The notes under the pieces are model-generated. The model had not been told where the DNA came from. It did not search any database and saw nothing but the letters and a program-made list of their open reading frames with translations. From NCBI GenBank assembly GCA_017303415.1, contig JAFLBJ010000003.1, positions 182,095 through 246,094 on the forward strand: a DNA stretch of 64,000 nt, given 5' to 3'. Of the stretch, positions 25,721 through 34,110 are shown one piece after another. The number at the start of each line of letters is the position of its first letter. Positions within the stretch are counted from its first letter, which is position 1. The DNA is from Chitinophagales bacterium. GTDB taxonomy: Bacteria > Bacteroidota > Bacteroidia > Chitinophagales > Chitinophagaceae. The position numbers and the translations under genes were made by a program.

Positions 25721-26678
25721 AACTATTATTATTAAGATATAAATAAGCACAAATAGACCGGTAACTGCAGATTTTGCAGGAGCCATCATTGTCAGTTCCC
25801 TCAAAGTCATCAATATCCGGCTCCTCATCTTTCCCCCGCAGCAATAATATATCCCGGCTGGTAAGGTTAATCTCGTCAATCATATCATTGGCACGCTCTT
25901 CAGTAAACTCATGTTGCTTGACCGTTCTTTTGAATAAGTTTACTTCAAAAAGCTGAATATCTTCATAAGCATAGGGCTGTTTGTCTTTATTTTCCAACCT
26001 TTTCAGGAATACTACCAGCCCGCAGATTATAAGCTGACGGGAATAGTCCGCTAAATAGCTTCGGGATAGTTTCCAGTCGATAACTACCGGCTTCCAGTTA
26101 TACTGTGCCAAAAGGTCAATCTGTGGTTTTACCGCGGCTTGCTCAATTTCCACTTTCCAAGTGAAAACGTTCGGAGTAAGAGCATTGCATTGTTTCAAAA
26201 ATCCAAGCAAGGTTTGTCCGTCAGGCATCCGGATTTCAGGCAATCCTGTAATCGCCGCCCTGATATTGATATAGGCTTCCGCTATTTCATTTTCCTCATA
26301 GCTTTTTCCTTGTTCGTGAATATCCAATATGCAGAAATCCAATGCAGTCTCCAGCTTTCCTGCTATGGGATCTGTATAGATTCTCTGCCTGGAATAATCG
26401 AATTGCTTTTGGGCAAATTCAACAGCTTCATCGGCCAGTGAATCGAAGTCCAGCGTTTCCTTATTGTTGATTTTCGGGATAATGACTGTCTCCATGAATT
26501 TATCCACTACGCTTCCCTGCCACATAGAAAGTGTTTGCATTTTTTTTAACTCATGAACCTTTCGTTGTAACGGGTTAGACCGGTTCTTGGAGGCAAGCAA
26601 TTGGGAGAAATAATACTTCCTGTTGCATTCCCGCAACATATTTACCGCAGTATTGTCCCATTGAACTTTCTTTGTCAT
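25671..26678 (-). CDS. Cas4/AddB-like PD-(D/E)XK nuclease with 4-Cys Fe-S signature
   Basis: A 335-residue protein. One N-terminal cysteine (C18 in LRECNRKYYF) and three C-terminal ones (C301, C304, C310 in CKICSYRSIC) reproduce the iron-sulfur cluster pattern of Cas4 and AddB nucleases. The catalytic core is D188 (KPQIDLL) and D201-x-K203 (VIDWKLS), followed by RQLIICG (Q215). It probably degrades or processes DNA ends, perhaps making guides or destroying targets for the Argonaute whose gene overlaps its 3' end by 50 bases. It lies 6 bases after the HTH gene. Confidence 0.85.
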   Translation of the reverse strand: MTKKVQWDNTAVNMLRECNRKYYFSQLLASKNRSNPLQRKVHELKKMQTLSMWQGSVVDKFMETVIIPKINNKETLDFDSLADEAVEFAQKQFDYSRQRIYTDPIAGKLETALDFCILDIHEQGKSYEENEIAEAYINIRAAITGLPEIRMPDGQTLLGFLKQCNALTPNVFTWKVEIEQAAVKPQIDLLAQYNWKPVVIDWKLSRSYLADYSRQLIICGLVVFLKRLENKDKQPYAYEDIQLFEVNLFKRTVKQHEFTEERANDMIDEINLTSRDILLLRGKDEEPDIDDFEGTDNDGSCKICSYRSICAYLYLNNNSYDEKAFAEFVQATQSA

Positions 26679-26684
26679 AACAAT

Positions 26685-27284
26685 TTATTCAGTCATTAAT
26701 TCCTCTAACCGGTTCAGGTATTTATTTAATGCTTCTTCGTTTTCAAATAATTCGTTACCCTCTGAGATGCTATCCATCCTGACTGATTCATAATTCAACT
26801 GTTCATGTCCTTTCCGGTATGCGGGAATAAATCCAAATGCAGTTGTATCATTGAAACCTATCTGTTGCTTCAACTGACCAAATGTTTTCAGCACAGCAGC
26901 CCTTACATTCGTATACGATAACTCCAGTGCCATAACCAATTTCTTAAAGACCTGTATAGGTACATTATTAGGATAGACAGCGTCGTTCTTTAACTCACTA
27001 ATTAGAACCGGAGTCAGCCCCGTCTTTTCTACCAGCAATTTTTCCTCAACATTGCTTTCTTTCATAGCCCACTGGATTAATTGACCCAAGGAGGGCTGCT
27101 GCATTAGGGCTGTCAATTTTGACATTATTATTTCCTCATTTGCCGGCGATATTGATACCTCTTTACTGTTAATCATCCTAGACAATTCTTGCTGGGTATG
27201 ATCGGGGTCCATGGCATTTACCTGGTCCAGGTAAATCAGTCGCAACATCTCGTCAAAACGGTCGATACTAGCTGGGTTATTCAT
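26685..27284 (-). CDS. HTH protein paired with the sigma-like gene
   Basis: A 199-residue protein. Residues 65-128 form an XRE-like helix bundle (SLGQLIQWAMKESNVEEKLLVEKTGLTPVLISELKN), with helical N- and C-terminal extensions. No metal ligands, no membrane segment. It starts 3 bases after the sigma-like gene and ends 6 bases before the nuclease gene. It may be a repressor or an anti-sigma-like partner of the preceding protein. The HTH reading is moderate; the DNA-binding role is inference. Confidence 0.65.
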   Translation of the reverse strand: MNNPASIDRFDEMLRLIYLDQVNAMDPDHTQQELSRMINSKEVSISPANEEIIMSKLTALMQQPSLGQLIQWAMKESNVEEKLLVEKTGLTPVLISELKNDAVYPNNVPIQVFKKLVMALELSYTNVRAAVLKTFGQLKQQIGFNDTTAFGFIPAYRKGHEQLNYESVRMDSISEGNELFENEEALNKYLNRLEELMTE

Positions 27285-27287
27285 AAT

Positions 27288-27887
27288 TTAAATATTCGCT
27301 TCGTTAAGTAGATTTATCAATTTTTGTTTAGCACGGTGGTGTCTCACTTTCAGCTGCTTATTTTCAATACCCAGCATTCCGGCTATCTCTTCATAGCTAT
27401 AGTTCTGGGCCCGCAGTAACAAAATATCTCTGTCCATTTGCTCCAACTGTTCCAGGGAAGTCTTTAGGATTTTCATGGCCGGACTTTCCAACTTGTCAGA
27501 GGAATAGTATTCCGAAAAAGACTGCCTGTTTAAAGCATTCTGAACATTGGAAGGCAGTTCAAATTCTTGTTCCAGGTCAAAGAACTCAAGTTGCGGCAAT
27601 TGTCTTTTTCTGGTCTCCCGGTATTTCTGCTTTAAAAAATTGATAAACACTTTAAAAAGAAATCCATCGAATAAAGCCTGGGACCCAAATTCATAATTAG
27701 GAAGCTTCAACACTAAGGTTTCCAATGTTTTATAAACAATTTCCGTAGCTTCATCTTCAGAAAATTTCCAACGCTCTAAAGCAAAGGAATAAAACGGCTT
27801 ACCATACCGTAAATAAAGCAATTCCAACCCTTTAGGGGAATTCTCAGAGATAAATTGTAGTATCGTCCGGTAATCGTAATTAATCAT
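27288..27887 (-). CDS. ECF-like RNA polymerase sigma factor
   Basis: A 199-residue protein with a region-2-like N-terminal half (LELLYLRYGKPFYSFALERWKFSEDEATEIVYKTLETL and FKVFINFLKQKYRETRKRQ) and a clear region 4 (EQMDRDILLLRAQNYSYEEIAGMLGIENKQLKVRHHRAKQKLINLL), where the recognition helix is the second helix of the HTH. It probably drives transcription of its own operon. There is no FecR-type anti-sigma gene beside it; the HTH protein 3 bases downstream may hold that place. Confidence 0.85.
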   Translation of the reverse strand: MINYDYRTILQFISENSPKGLELLYLRYGKPFYSFALERWKFSEDEATEIVYKTLETLVLKLPNYEFGSQALFDGFLFKVFINFLKQKYRETRKRQLPQLEFFDLEQEFELPSNVQNALNRQSFSEYYSSDKLESPAMKILKTSLEQLEQMDRDILLLRAQNYSYEEIAGMLGIENKQLKVRHHRAKQKLINLLNEANI

Positions 27888-27913
27888 TCTCTATTTATTA
27901 TAATGCAATAAGG

Positions 27914-30037
27914 TTACAGGGTTTCCAAAACAGCCCTGATTTCTCCAAAACTAAACTCGTTTCCAAGTTCCAGCCTTAATTCGTGAACAGTCAATAAAGG
28001 GTTCTTTTGCCGAAGAGTTTGGATTTGTCGGATTTTTTCCGGGGTAACCAATTGATTGAGGCTTATTTCTCCCGACTTAATGAAACTTTTCAGGTGATCT
28101 TCAATAACTCCCCGATCCAATTTACGTTTTTTAGCAATTTCATCAATTGTCAGCCCTTTTTGAAAAAGGGCCAGTGTGGTCTTTTGCGTGGTTGTTTTGT
28201 TTTGGGGCTCTTTCTTTTTTATTTCTAAAACTGATTTTTCGAATCTTTCATACTGAGTATTTATCATTTCAAGCAGTAACTCTGTCTCTGTACTGTTTAT
28301 GAACCCTTGAATTAGTTTAACTGCAGTGCCGAATTCAACCTTTTTTTCAGTGTAAAGGACATGAAGCAAATTTAAATCTGCAATTAGTGGTTCATTCTTT
28401 TTTATTTCTTTGACTGTAAATGCAAATTCATGTAAAGGTTGAATCAATTTGTTGTCAACTACTTCAGTAAAATATTCAACTGCTTTTTTTATCCGAACAT
28501 GAACCACATTGTACCGATCTCCTTCAGCAACAGTTAAAAGATGAGCAAGTTGGACATTGAACTTAGTGGATACTGCCATTAAATCTTCTAAAATGGACTT
28601 ACACGAATCCGCAAATAAAAGTTCATGATATTTACCACAGAAGGTCTGGACAAACCGGTTTAATTTTTCTATACTTAATAACTTGAATAATAAATGATGC
28701 CGGTATGATAGCTTTTCGGTAAATAATGTTTTTTCCAAATCTTTAGTTGGAGCCGCTCCATTATTAAAGCTGACAATACGAGGGTCTGTTTGAATCGCTT
28801 CTCTTGTTAAGGGAGCTTGAAGAAAAAGCCCATCAAGGGTTCTCAGTCTGCTCAATGCCACATACACCTGACCGGGGGCAAAAGAATTCTGAGCATCAAT
28901 AATTGCTTTGTCAAAAGTCATTCCTTGGCTCTTGTGAATAGTGATAGCCCAGGCCAGTTTGACAGGGAATTGCCGGAACTTGCCCAGTTCGGTATTTTCA
29001 ATTTTGCCTGATAAAATATTATACTTTGCTCCCCGGTTTATCCACGTTGATCGGTCAAGGTCGATGCTGTCCGATTCATTTATCCGAATCCGTATCCGAT
29101 CTTCCCCAATATGTACTATTGTGCCTGCTTTGCCATTATAATACTCTTTTCTCTCACTGCTATCGTTTTTTGTAAAAATGATCCGGGCACCAACCTTCAT
29201 CTCCAATTTGCGGGGAGCGGGGTCAGAAGATTCGGGAAATTCTCCCGTAATGTTTGCTTCTGATAAAACTAACGGGCTACTTAATTGGTCAAGGGCTTCC
29301 TTGTTGATGCTGGCTGCTTTATGCTTATGAGTTGTAAGAAAAACATACTCACCGGTATCTTCTGCAGGATAAATACATCGCTTATTCAATACTGTCAAAT
29401 CATCATCACTGCATGAGTTGTTACGCACGTTGTTTAGCAGTGAAATAAAACGGCTATCGAGCTGTCTGAAAATAGAGGTAAACTCAATCCTTACATAATC
29501 CAGTCGCTTGATTGAATCGGCTTCAAAAAAAAACGGTGACGGGTATATCTTTTTCATAGTTTCCGCATCCCGATCATTAAGCACAGGTGAAAGTTGGAAT
29601 AGATCACCGATCATCACTAATTGAACTCCACCAAAAGGAATTGAATCTTTTCTTCTGTAATAGCGTAGTACCCTGTCAATTGCATCCATTATGTCCGCTC
29701 TAACCATTGACACTTCATCAATAATCAAAAGCTCCATTTCTTCAATAACTTCCTTCTTCGCCTCATTGTAACGTGGAAATGAATTCTTATAAAATTCTTC
29801 ATCCAGGATAGTAAACGGAAACTGAAAAAAGGAATGAATTGTAAGCGCATTCGCATTAACGGCCGCAATGCCAGTTGGCGCAAGTACTATTAATTTCTTT
29901 GAGCATTTTTCACGAACCGATCTTAAAAAAGTAGTCTTGCCGGTTCCAGCTTTGCCCGTGATGAACAGGGACCTGTTTGTAAAACAAGTAAATTCTGTCG
30001 CTGCTTTTATTGGTTCTATAATACTTTGATTTCCCAC
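27914..30037 (-). CDS. Pif1/RecD-like superfamily 1 DNA helicase
   Basis: A 707-residue helicase from GTG 30037; no in-frame ATG lies upstream before a stop. Walker A GKAGTGKT is at residues 28-35 and Walker B LLIIDEVSM at 103-111 (D107, E108). GGVQLVMIGDLFQLSPV is motif III, and AWAITIHKSQGMTFDKAIID with YVALSRLRTLDGL forms the 2B/SH3-like and motif VI end. The C-terminal 120 residues carry HTH-like repeats (TIDEIAKKRKLDRGVIEDHLKSFIKSGEI). It unwinds DNA with ATP, 5' to 3' in this family. First gene of the Argonaute operon, 26 bases before the sigma-like gene. Confidence 0.9.
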   Translation of the reverse strand: MGNQSIIEPIKAATEFTCFTNRSLFITGKAGTGKTTFLRSVREKCSKKLIVLAPTGIAAVNANALTIHSFFQFPFTILDEEFYKNSFPRYNEAKKEVIEEMELLIIDEVSMVRADIMDAIDRVLRYYRRKDSIPFGGVQLVMIGDLFQLSPVLNDRDAETMKKIYPSPFFFEADSIKRLDYVRIEFTSIFRQLDSRFISLLNNVRNNSCSDDDLTVLNKRCIYPAEDTGEYVFLTTHKHKAASINKEALDQLSSPLVLSEANITGEFPESSDPAPRKLEMKVGARIIFTKNDSSERKEYYNGKAGTIVHIGEDRIRIRINESDSIDLDRSTWINRGAKYNILSGKIENTELGKFRQFPVKLAWAITIHKSQGMTFDKAIIDAQNSFAPGQVYVALSRLRTLDGLFLQAPLTREAIQTDPRIVSFNNGAAPTKDLEKTLFTEKLSYRHHLLFKLLSIEKLNRFVQTFCGKYHELLFADSCKSILEDLMAVSTKFNVQLAHLLTVAEGDRYNVVHVRIKKAVEYFTEVVDNKLIQPLHEFAFTVKEIKKNEPLIADLNLLHVLYTEKKVEFGTAVKLIQGFINSTETELLLEMINTQYERFEKSVLEIKKKEPQNKTTTQKTTLALFQKGLTIDEIAKKRKLDRGVIEDHLKSFIKSGEISLNQLVTPEKIRQIQTLRQKNPLLTVHELRLELGNEFSFGEIRAVLETL

Positions 30038-30045
30038 AAATCGAT

Positions 30046-30061
30046 AATGCCTATTGGCATT
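30046..30061 (-). promoter_or_regulatory. Palindrome just upstream of the helicase start
   Basis: AATGCC-TATT-GGCATT, a perfect 6-base inverted repeat 8-24 bases before the GTG of the helicase gene, inside the only real gap (85 bases) between the tra-linked genes and the Argonaute operon. It may be an operator for the operon's HTH protein or a small hairpin over the ribosome binding region. No convincing TAnnTTTG promoter was seen in the gap. Confidence 0.35.
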
Positions 30062-30122
30062 GCAATTTGCTGAATATCAGTGACATTTCCCAATAATCAA
30101 ATTATGTCATTGTAGCCTGAGT

Positions 30123-30428
30123 TTATGGATTTCCTATGTTGAAGTATCTCTCTATCTCCCCAACCGGCACATAAATCTTCCGGTCCTTCTTGATCGTCTT
30201 TACTTTATTCGCCGCCACCAACTGGTCAAACTTGGTCCGTCCGATCCGTACAGCCTGCATAAATTCCATCGCTGTAATAAAGGGAACTATGGCGGCTGTA
30301 ACAGGTATTGTGCCTTTTAATTCCTGTACTAGCCGAAGCAGTTCCGCTTGCCCTTGAAGCAATTTTTGCCAGTCGGCTTCAGGCACCACAACAACATTCA
30401 CAAGCGTTTCCATATTGCACATTTTCAA
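30123..30428 (-). CDS. Small DNA-binding protein with excisionase-like C-terminal domain
   Basis: A 101-residue protein. The N-terminal half has a short coiled coil (DWQKLLQGQAELLRLVQELKG); the C-terminal half (ITAMEFMQAVRIGRTKFDQLVAANKVKTIKKDRKIYVPVGEIERYF) is the winged HTH_17/excisionase-like fold used by many Bacteroidota mobile elements. It may act in ICE excision or in tra regulation. It follows the upstream small gene without a gap. Confidence 0.75.
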   Translation of the reverse strand: MKMCNMETLVNVVVVPEADWQKLLQGQAELLRLVQELKGTIPVTAAIVPFITAMEFMQAVRIGRTKFDQLVAANKVKTIKKDRKIYVPVGEIERYFNIGNP

Positions 30429-30728
30429 TCACACAATTTCATTATCCAAATCAATCAACCCCACCATACTCCTGCCCGGCGTATAACTCGGCCGGTAATC
30501 AATATACCCGTATAAGTGCAATTCCTTTAAACACCGGTTGAGGGTGACGGGGGAACAGATCTTGGCCTTTTGCATCACGATGGTACGCTGCAGGTAAAAA
30601 GGAATGGCCAGGGTATGCCCAGCTTCGTGCAGCAGGGCAAAGTACAGGCTGATATGGGTTGGGCTGATCCGGTTATCAGCACCGGCTTTCCGGTAAAACA
30701 ATGTCTGCCAGTCAGCCCAACCCGGCAT
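30429..30728 (-). CDS. Small winged-helix-like protein of the mobile element
   Basis: A 99-residue protein (MPGWADWQTLFYRKAGADNR). The middle (SPTHISLYFALLHEAG, ICSPVTLNRCLKELHLYGYIDYRPSYTPGRSMVGLIDL) looks like a winged helix-turn-helix with a wing near the C-terminus, as seen in small replication- or transfer-related regulators of Bacteroidota elements. It is packed directly between the genes on both sides. Function not known. Confidence 0.6.
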   Translation of the reverse strand: MPGWADWQTLFYRKAGADNRISPTHISLYFALLHEAGHTLAIPFYLQRTIVMQKAKICSPVTLNRCLKELHLYGYIDYRPSYTPGRSMVGLIDLDNEIV

Positions 30729-32108
30729 TTAAATACCCAGTCCTTTTTTGCTCGAACTGCGTTTCTTGGTTACAAAGCCGTTATCCTCACCGGCAGCACC
30801 TCCATTTACTTTACGGCCTTTACCCTGCTTTTTTTCGGGCTGGTCCTCCTTTCCCAGCTCCTGACCCTTTTCCTTCCCTTTGCCTTGCTCTTTGCCCTCT
30901 TTTAATTCAGGTTTGTTCATCAGTTCCTGACGCTGTTCCTGGTCCAGGCGCTGAAATTTACTGTTGTAAAGGTTGATGGTTTTGTATTGCGGGTTAGCTT
31001 CAATAAAAATCTTTGCATCTTTACCGGAAACCTGCATGGCCACCATCTGAACATTTCCTTTCTCCAGCGAGCGGATCAGCTTTTCCATGTCTTCCTTCTG
31101 CTGCATCTCCTTGATAGGATAATAGCTTAAAGCCTCTTTCAGGTCATAGCCATAATTCTGGTGGAACTGTTTTCGTTCATAATTACCGTGCTTATCCTTG
31201 GCAGAAAAATCCAGTTGTATCCAGGCCTGGTATTTTTCCTGGTCTTTGCTCGTTAGTTCCTTGTGCACCGCACGACCGTTAAGCAGGTTATATGCCTCTT
31301 TCAGTGTTACACCCCATCCGTTATTAATGTAAAAGGTTTGGGCAATGGTTTCATCCTTTTCATTTTTCAGGCGGGTATCGTACTTATTGAAAAAGTACAG
31401 GTCGGATTCATTGGATTTCTTGAAATAAAGCGTTGCTTCCATTTCCCGCTTATTCACTTCAGTCTTAAACTCCAGGGTAAATTCTGCCTGCCCTTCTTTA
31501 AGGGCTTTTTCCAGTTCCGGCCCCAGCGTCTCGCCAAAGCCATGATTCCTGATATTAGATTTCAGGTAATCGAAATTTCGTTCGTTCATAAGGTCATATT
31601 TAATTGTTAGAAAATCTTCTTTATAAGTTTGCATTGGATGCCCTTCCCAGTAAGTAGTTGCCAGTTGCAGGGCAGCTTCGGGGTCCCTGTTGTAAAGGTT
31701 CTCCCATTCAACAAGCAGGGTTTCCATCTTGGCCAGGTCGTCTTTCTCCTGTTCCGTTGATGCTTCAATGGTATCATGCAATGGGTCATAGAATGCATCC
31801 TGCCAGTCAATTGATTTGAACAGTTCCTCCAGTTCCTTTTGTGTCAGGTTAAAATGAATGTCTTGTCCATAAGGCAATTGCCGCATGAGCGAGATCATGG
31901 AATTCGCGTAGATCACAGCATAGGAATCAACGTCACTGATATTATCATTAGCAAATTCAATGGCCTCATCCTTATCCCGGAAGAACCACATATCTGCATT
32001 GTCCAGGAAATAGGTCTTGGTATTGTAGGCAATCCAGTTGCGTCCTATGGCAAATTCTGCCTGCGCTTCATTGAACAGGCTGTCTGATATGACATGACTC
32101 TTTTCCAT
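30729..32108 (-). CDS. DUF3945-like mobile-element protein
   Basis: A 459-residue soluble protein. It contains repeated modules such as NNGWGVTLKEAYNLLNGRAVHKE and FIEANPQYKTINLYNSKFQRLDQEQRQEL, which resemble the DUF3945/DUF4099 repeats of Bacteroidota conjugative elements. The last 70 residues are low-complexity, rich in K, G, E and Q (KEGKEQGKGKEKGQ region). No enzyme motif is seen. Its position at the end of the tra operon is typical of DNA-processing accessory proteins. Confidence 0.6.
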   Translation of the reverse strand: MEKSHVISDSLFNEAQAEFAIGRNWIAYNTKTYFLDNADMWFFRDKDEAIEFANDNISDVDSYAVIYANSMISLMRQLPYGQDIHFNLTQKELEELFKSIDWQDAFYDPLHDTIEASTEQEKDDLAKMETLLVEWENLYNRDPEAALQLATTYWEGHPMQTYKEDFLTIKYDLMNERNFDYLKSNIRNHGFGETLGPELEKALKEGQAEFTLEFKTEVNKREMEATLYFKKSNESDLYFFNKYDTRLKNEKDETIAQTFYINNGWGVTLKEAYNLLNGRAVHKELTSKDQEKYQAWIQLDFSAKDKHGNYERKQFHQNYGYDLKEALSYYPIKEMQQKEDMEKLIRSLEKGNVQMVAMQVSGKDAKIFIEANPQYKTINLYNSKFQRLDQEQRQELMNKPELKEGKEQGKGKEKGQELGKEDQPEKKQGKGRKVNGGAAGEDNGFVTKKRSSSKKGLGI

Positions 32109-32111
32109 AGT

Positions 32112-32867
32112 TCAATTAAGTTCAGGCAGCATCCTTGCTTTCAGGATCTGTCCATTATATACTTTCAGGTTAAAATGTCTTCCCCCGTTTTTCTCCATGA
32201 GCTGAATACGGAGAAATTTCGCATCTGGTATCGTGAACTTATCCAGCGCCACCACCACAACGGAGAAGTTATAAGCCTTCACCTTCGACCTGTTGCCCGC
32301 CACATACAAGGGCACCAGTTCATTTTCCTGTACAGAACTTCGTTTCGACCTTTTCTTATCGGTAATGAAAAACTTCAGCAGTTCAATATCAAAGTCCAGC
32401 GGTGAATGATTGTGTATCTCCAGTTGGTAGTAGATCACATCGTCTTTGATATAAATGCCGGACAACTTGGTAATCACAGCTCCATGCTCCACCTTCGAGA
32501 TTCTTCTCGGGGGATTGTTCAGTATTGCATTAGCATAAGCCGAGATCGTCGCCTTTTTGTTAGGGGGCAAATGAAGCACCAGCACGGAAGGCTGCGGCGT
32601 ATAGTTCACGGTGAATTCATAGACATTCCCGTCACCGGTTACCACACTCAGATTCGTTTCCGCAAATTGCTTACTGGCTGCTTTCACCAGCAGGATACGT
32701 TCATCTTCCTTTACCGGCTGTACCAGTATATCCCTGGTTCCTCGGTCCACATACTTAATAGGAAAGGGAAAGATCAGCGAAGTGGTTTTTTCCGTGCTGA
32801 TGGATAAAGGCTGTTGTGCAAAAGCTGCATTCATTGAGGCAATGAGAATAAATAAGATTTGTTTCAT
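32112..32867 (-). CDS. traN: Conjugative transposon protein TraN (DUF4138)
   Basis: A 251-residue protein with a signal peptide (MKQILFILIASMNAAFAQQ) followed by the all-beta DUF4138 domain (SLIFPFPIKYVDRGTRDILVQ, ERILLVKAA, GVYIKD-like GIYIKDDVIYYQLEIHNHSPLDFDIELLKFFI). TraN is the VirB9-like periplasmic component of the mating pore. It overlaps traM by 4 bases. Confidence 0.9.
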   Translation of the reverse strand: MKQILFILIASMNAAFAQQPLSISTEKTTSLIFPFPIKYVDRGTRDILVQPVKEDERILLVKAASKQFAETNLSVVTGDGNVYEFTVNYTPQPSVLVLHLPPNKKATISAYANAILNNPPRRISKVEHGAVITKLSGIYIKDDVIYYQLEIHNHSPLDFDIELLKFFITDKKRSKRSSVQENELVPLYVAGNRSKVKAYNFSVVVVALDKFTIPDAKFLRIQLMEKNGGRHFNLKVYNGQILKARMLPELN

Positions 32868-34060
32868 GGGTTTTGATTTTTATTGTTGAGTAATACTTTA
32901 TAGCCTGCCTTTAATTGCACCCGGATCAACTTGGCTTTTTTACTCACCAGTGATTTTAAGGCGCTGATACCAGTGGTGGTAGCCTGGGCTTTAAAAGAGG
33001 GATCGAGAGAACTGACATCAGCCAGGGAGAGTGAGTTATTCAGGGATTCTTTAGCCACGTCCCGGTTGATGGTTCCCGGTATATAAATACCGGGCAACCC
33101 ATCCATATCAAAGACTTCAAGTTTTACGGAGTAGATGGATTTGCCGGACCTGATAGAATTAATTTCCACCTGGAGCCTTTCCCCATCCAGGGAGGCAATA
33201 CCGGATACCAGTATATCATTCGGGATCAATTTTCCGTTGATATAAATTTCATTCAGCAACCGAAACTTTACTACAGCCCCATTGACAATAGTTTGGTTAC
33301 CGGCAATGACCGCCTCAATGGCATTTTGCTCCGCAGCCTCAAATTCCTTTTCCTCACTGAAACTGTAAAACCCTTTTACGATAGTATCAGCGACCGAAGT
33401 TTTTCGGACGGCATAGACAGCTTCCTTATTCCGGGCTGATCGTTCTTTGACCCGCTGCGGATGCTGGATGTCCAGTATCTTATCCAGCGTACCCTCTAAT
33501 TGTTTCATTTCAGGATCTACGGTTGAGGAACCATTATTTACTTTAAGTAAATGCTCAAGCCGGTCGAGTTCAGCGGAAAGTTCATTCCCAGATATTGGTT
33601 GTGCTGTTTTTTCTTCATAATGGCCGGAACTGTTCTTTTTCATTTCCGCTTCAAGCAACTGCAACTTTTGCAAAAGCTGGTCCTCCGGTTTATTGGTATT
33701 CCCCTCGTAAGGGGAACTGTTTAACCGCTGGTTATATTTTTCTGCGGTCATTGTTGTCAGTTCCTCCAGTTCATGGGGAAAAACCGGGCTCGTATCCCTT
33801 CTGTAATAGGGATCACTTCGCATCCACTCGGCCATTCGCATACTATCCTTATCCGCCTTCTCATAAAAGCTGAGCTTGTCCATTAATTTATCTTCTTGCA
33901 ACCGGGCATCAGGCAGATCAAGATTCAGACCGGGGCCATTTACAGCCATTTTCTCCTTTCCTTTTCCCCCACCCAGGGCCCAGAAAGCCATGGTCAGAAA
34001 CGGTATCGCCAGCAGGGGCAACACCAACAGTAATTTTCTTTGCTTCACATTGCTATTCAT
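32864..34060 (-). CDS. traM: Conjugative transposon protein TraM
   Basis: About 398 residues from ATG 34060 (MNSNVKQRKLLLVLPLLAIPFLTMAFWALGGG), whose start matches the membrane anchor of TraM proteins. A frame extension to 34129 overlaps the preceding gene and is less likely. Residues 60-200 are charged and helical; the C-terminal part (VKFRLLNEIYINGKLIPNDILVSGIASLDGERLQVEINSIRSG) is the VirB10-like domain. It spans inner membrane to outer-membrane channel in the mating pore. Confidence 0.88.
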   Translation of the reverse strand: MNSNVKQRKLLLVLPLLAIPFLTMAFWALGGGKGKEKMAVNGPGLNLDLPDARLQEDKLMDKLSFYEKADKDSMRMAEWMRSDPYYRRDTSPVFPHELEELTTMTAEKYNQRLNSSPYEGNTNKPEDQLLQKLQLLEAEMKKNSSGHYEEKTAQPISGNELSAELDRLEHLLKVNNGSSTVDPEMKQLEGTLDKILDIQHPQRVKERSARNKEAVYAVRKTSVADTIVKGFYSFSEEKEFEAAEQNAIEAVIAGNQTIVNGAVVKFRLLNEIYINGKLIPNDILVSGIASLDGERLQVEINSIRSGKSIYSVKLEVFDMDGLPGIYIPGTINRDVAKESLNNSLSLADVSSLDPSFKAQATTTGISALKSLVSKKAKLIRVQLKAGYKVLLNNKNQNP

Positions 34061-34110
34061 ACACACATTTTTACTGGTTATTAATTTTATCTTGAGTTCC
34101 TCATTCAACT

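Noticed and set aside
25721..25879. N-terminal extension of the Argonaute frame with a hydrophobic stretch
   Set aside because: It overlaps the end of the nuclease gene in another frame, and its transmembrane-like stretch comes from A+T-rich codons; ATG 25720 gives a start that fits Argonaute length and domain order.
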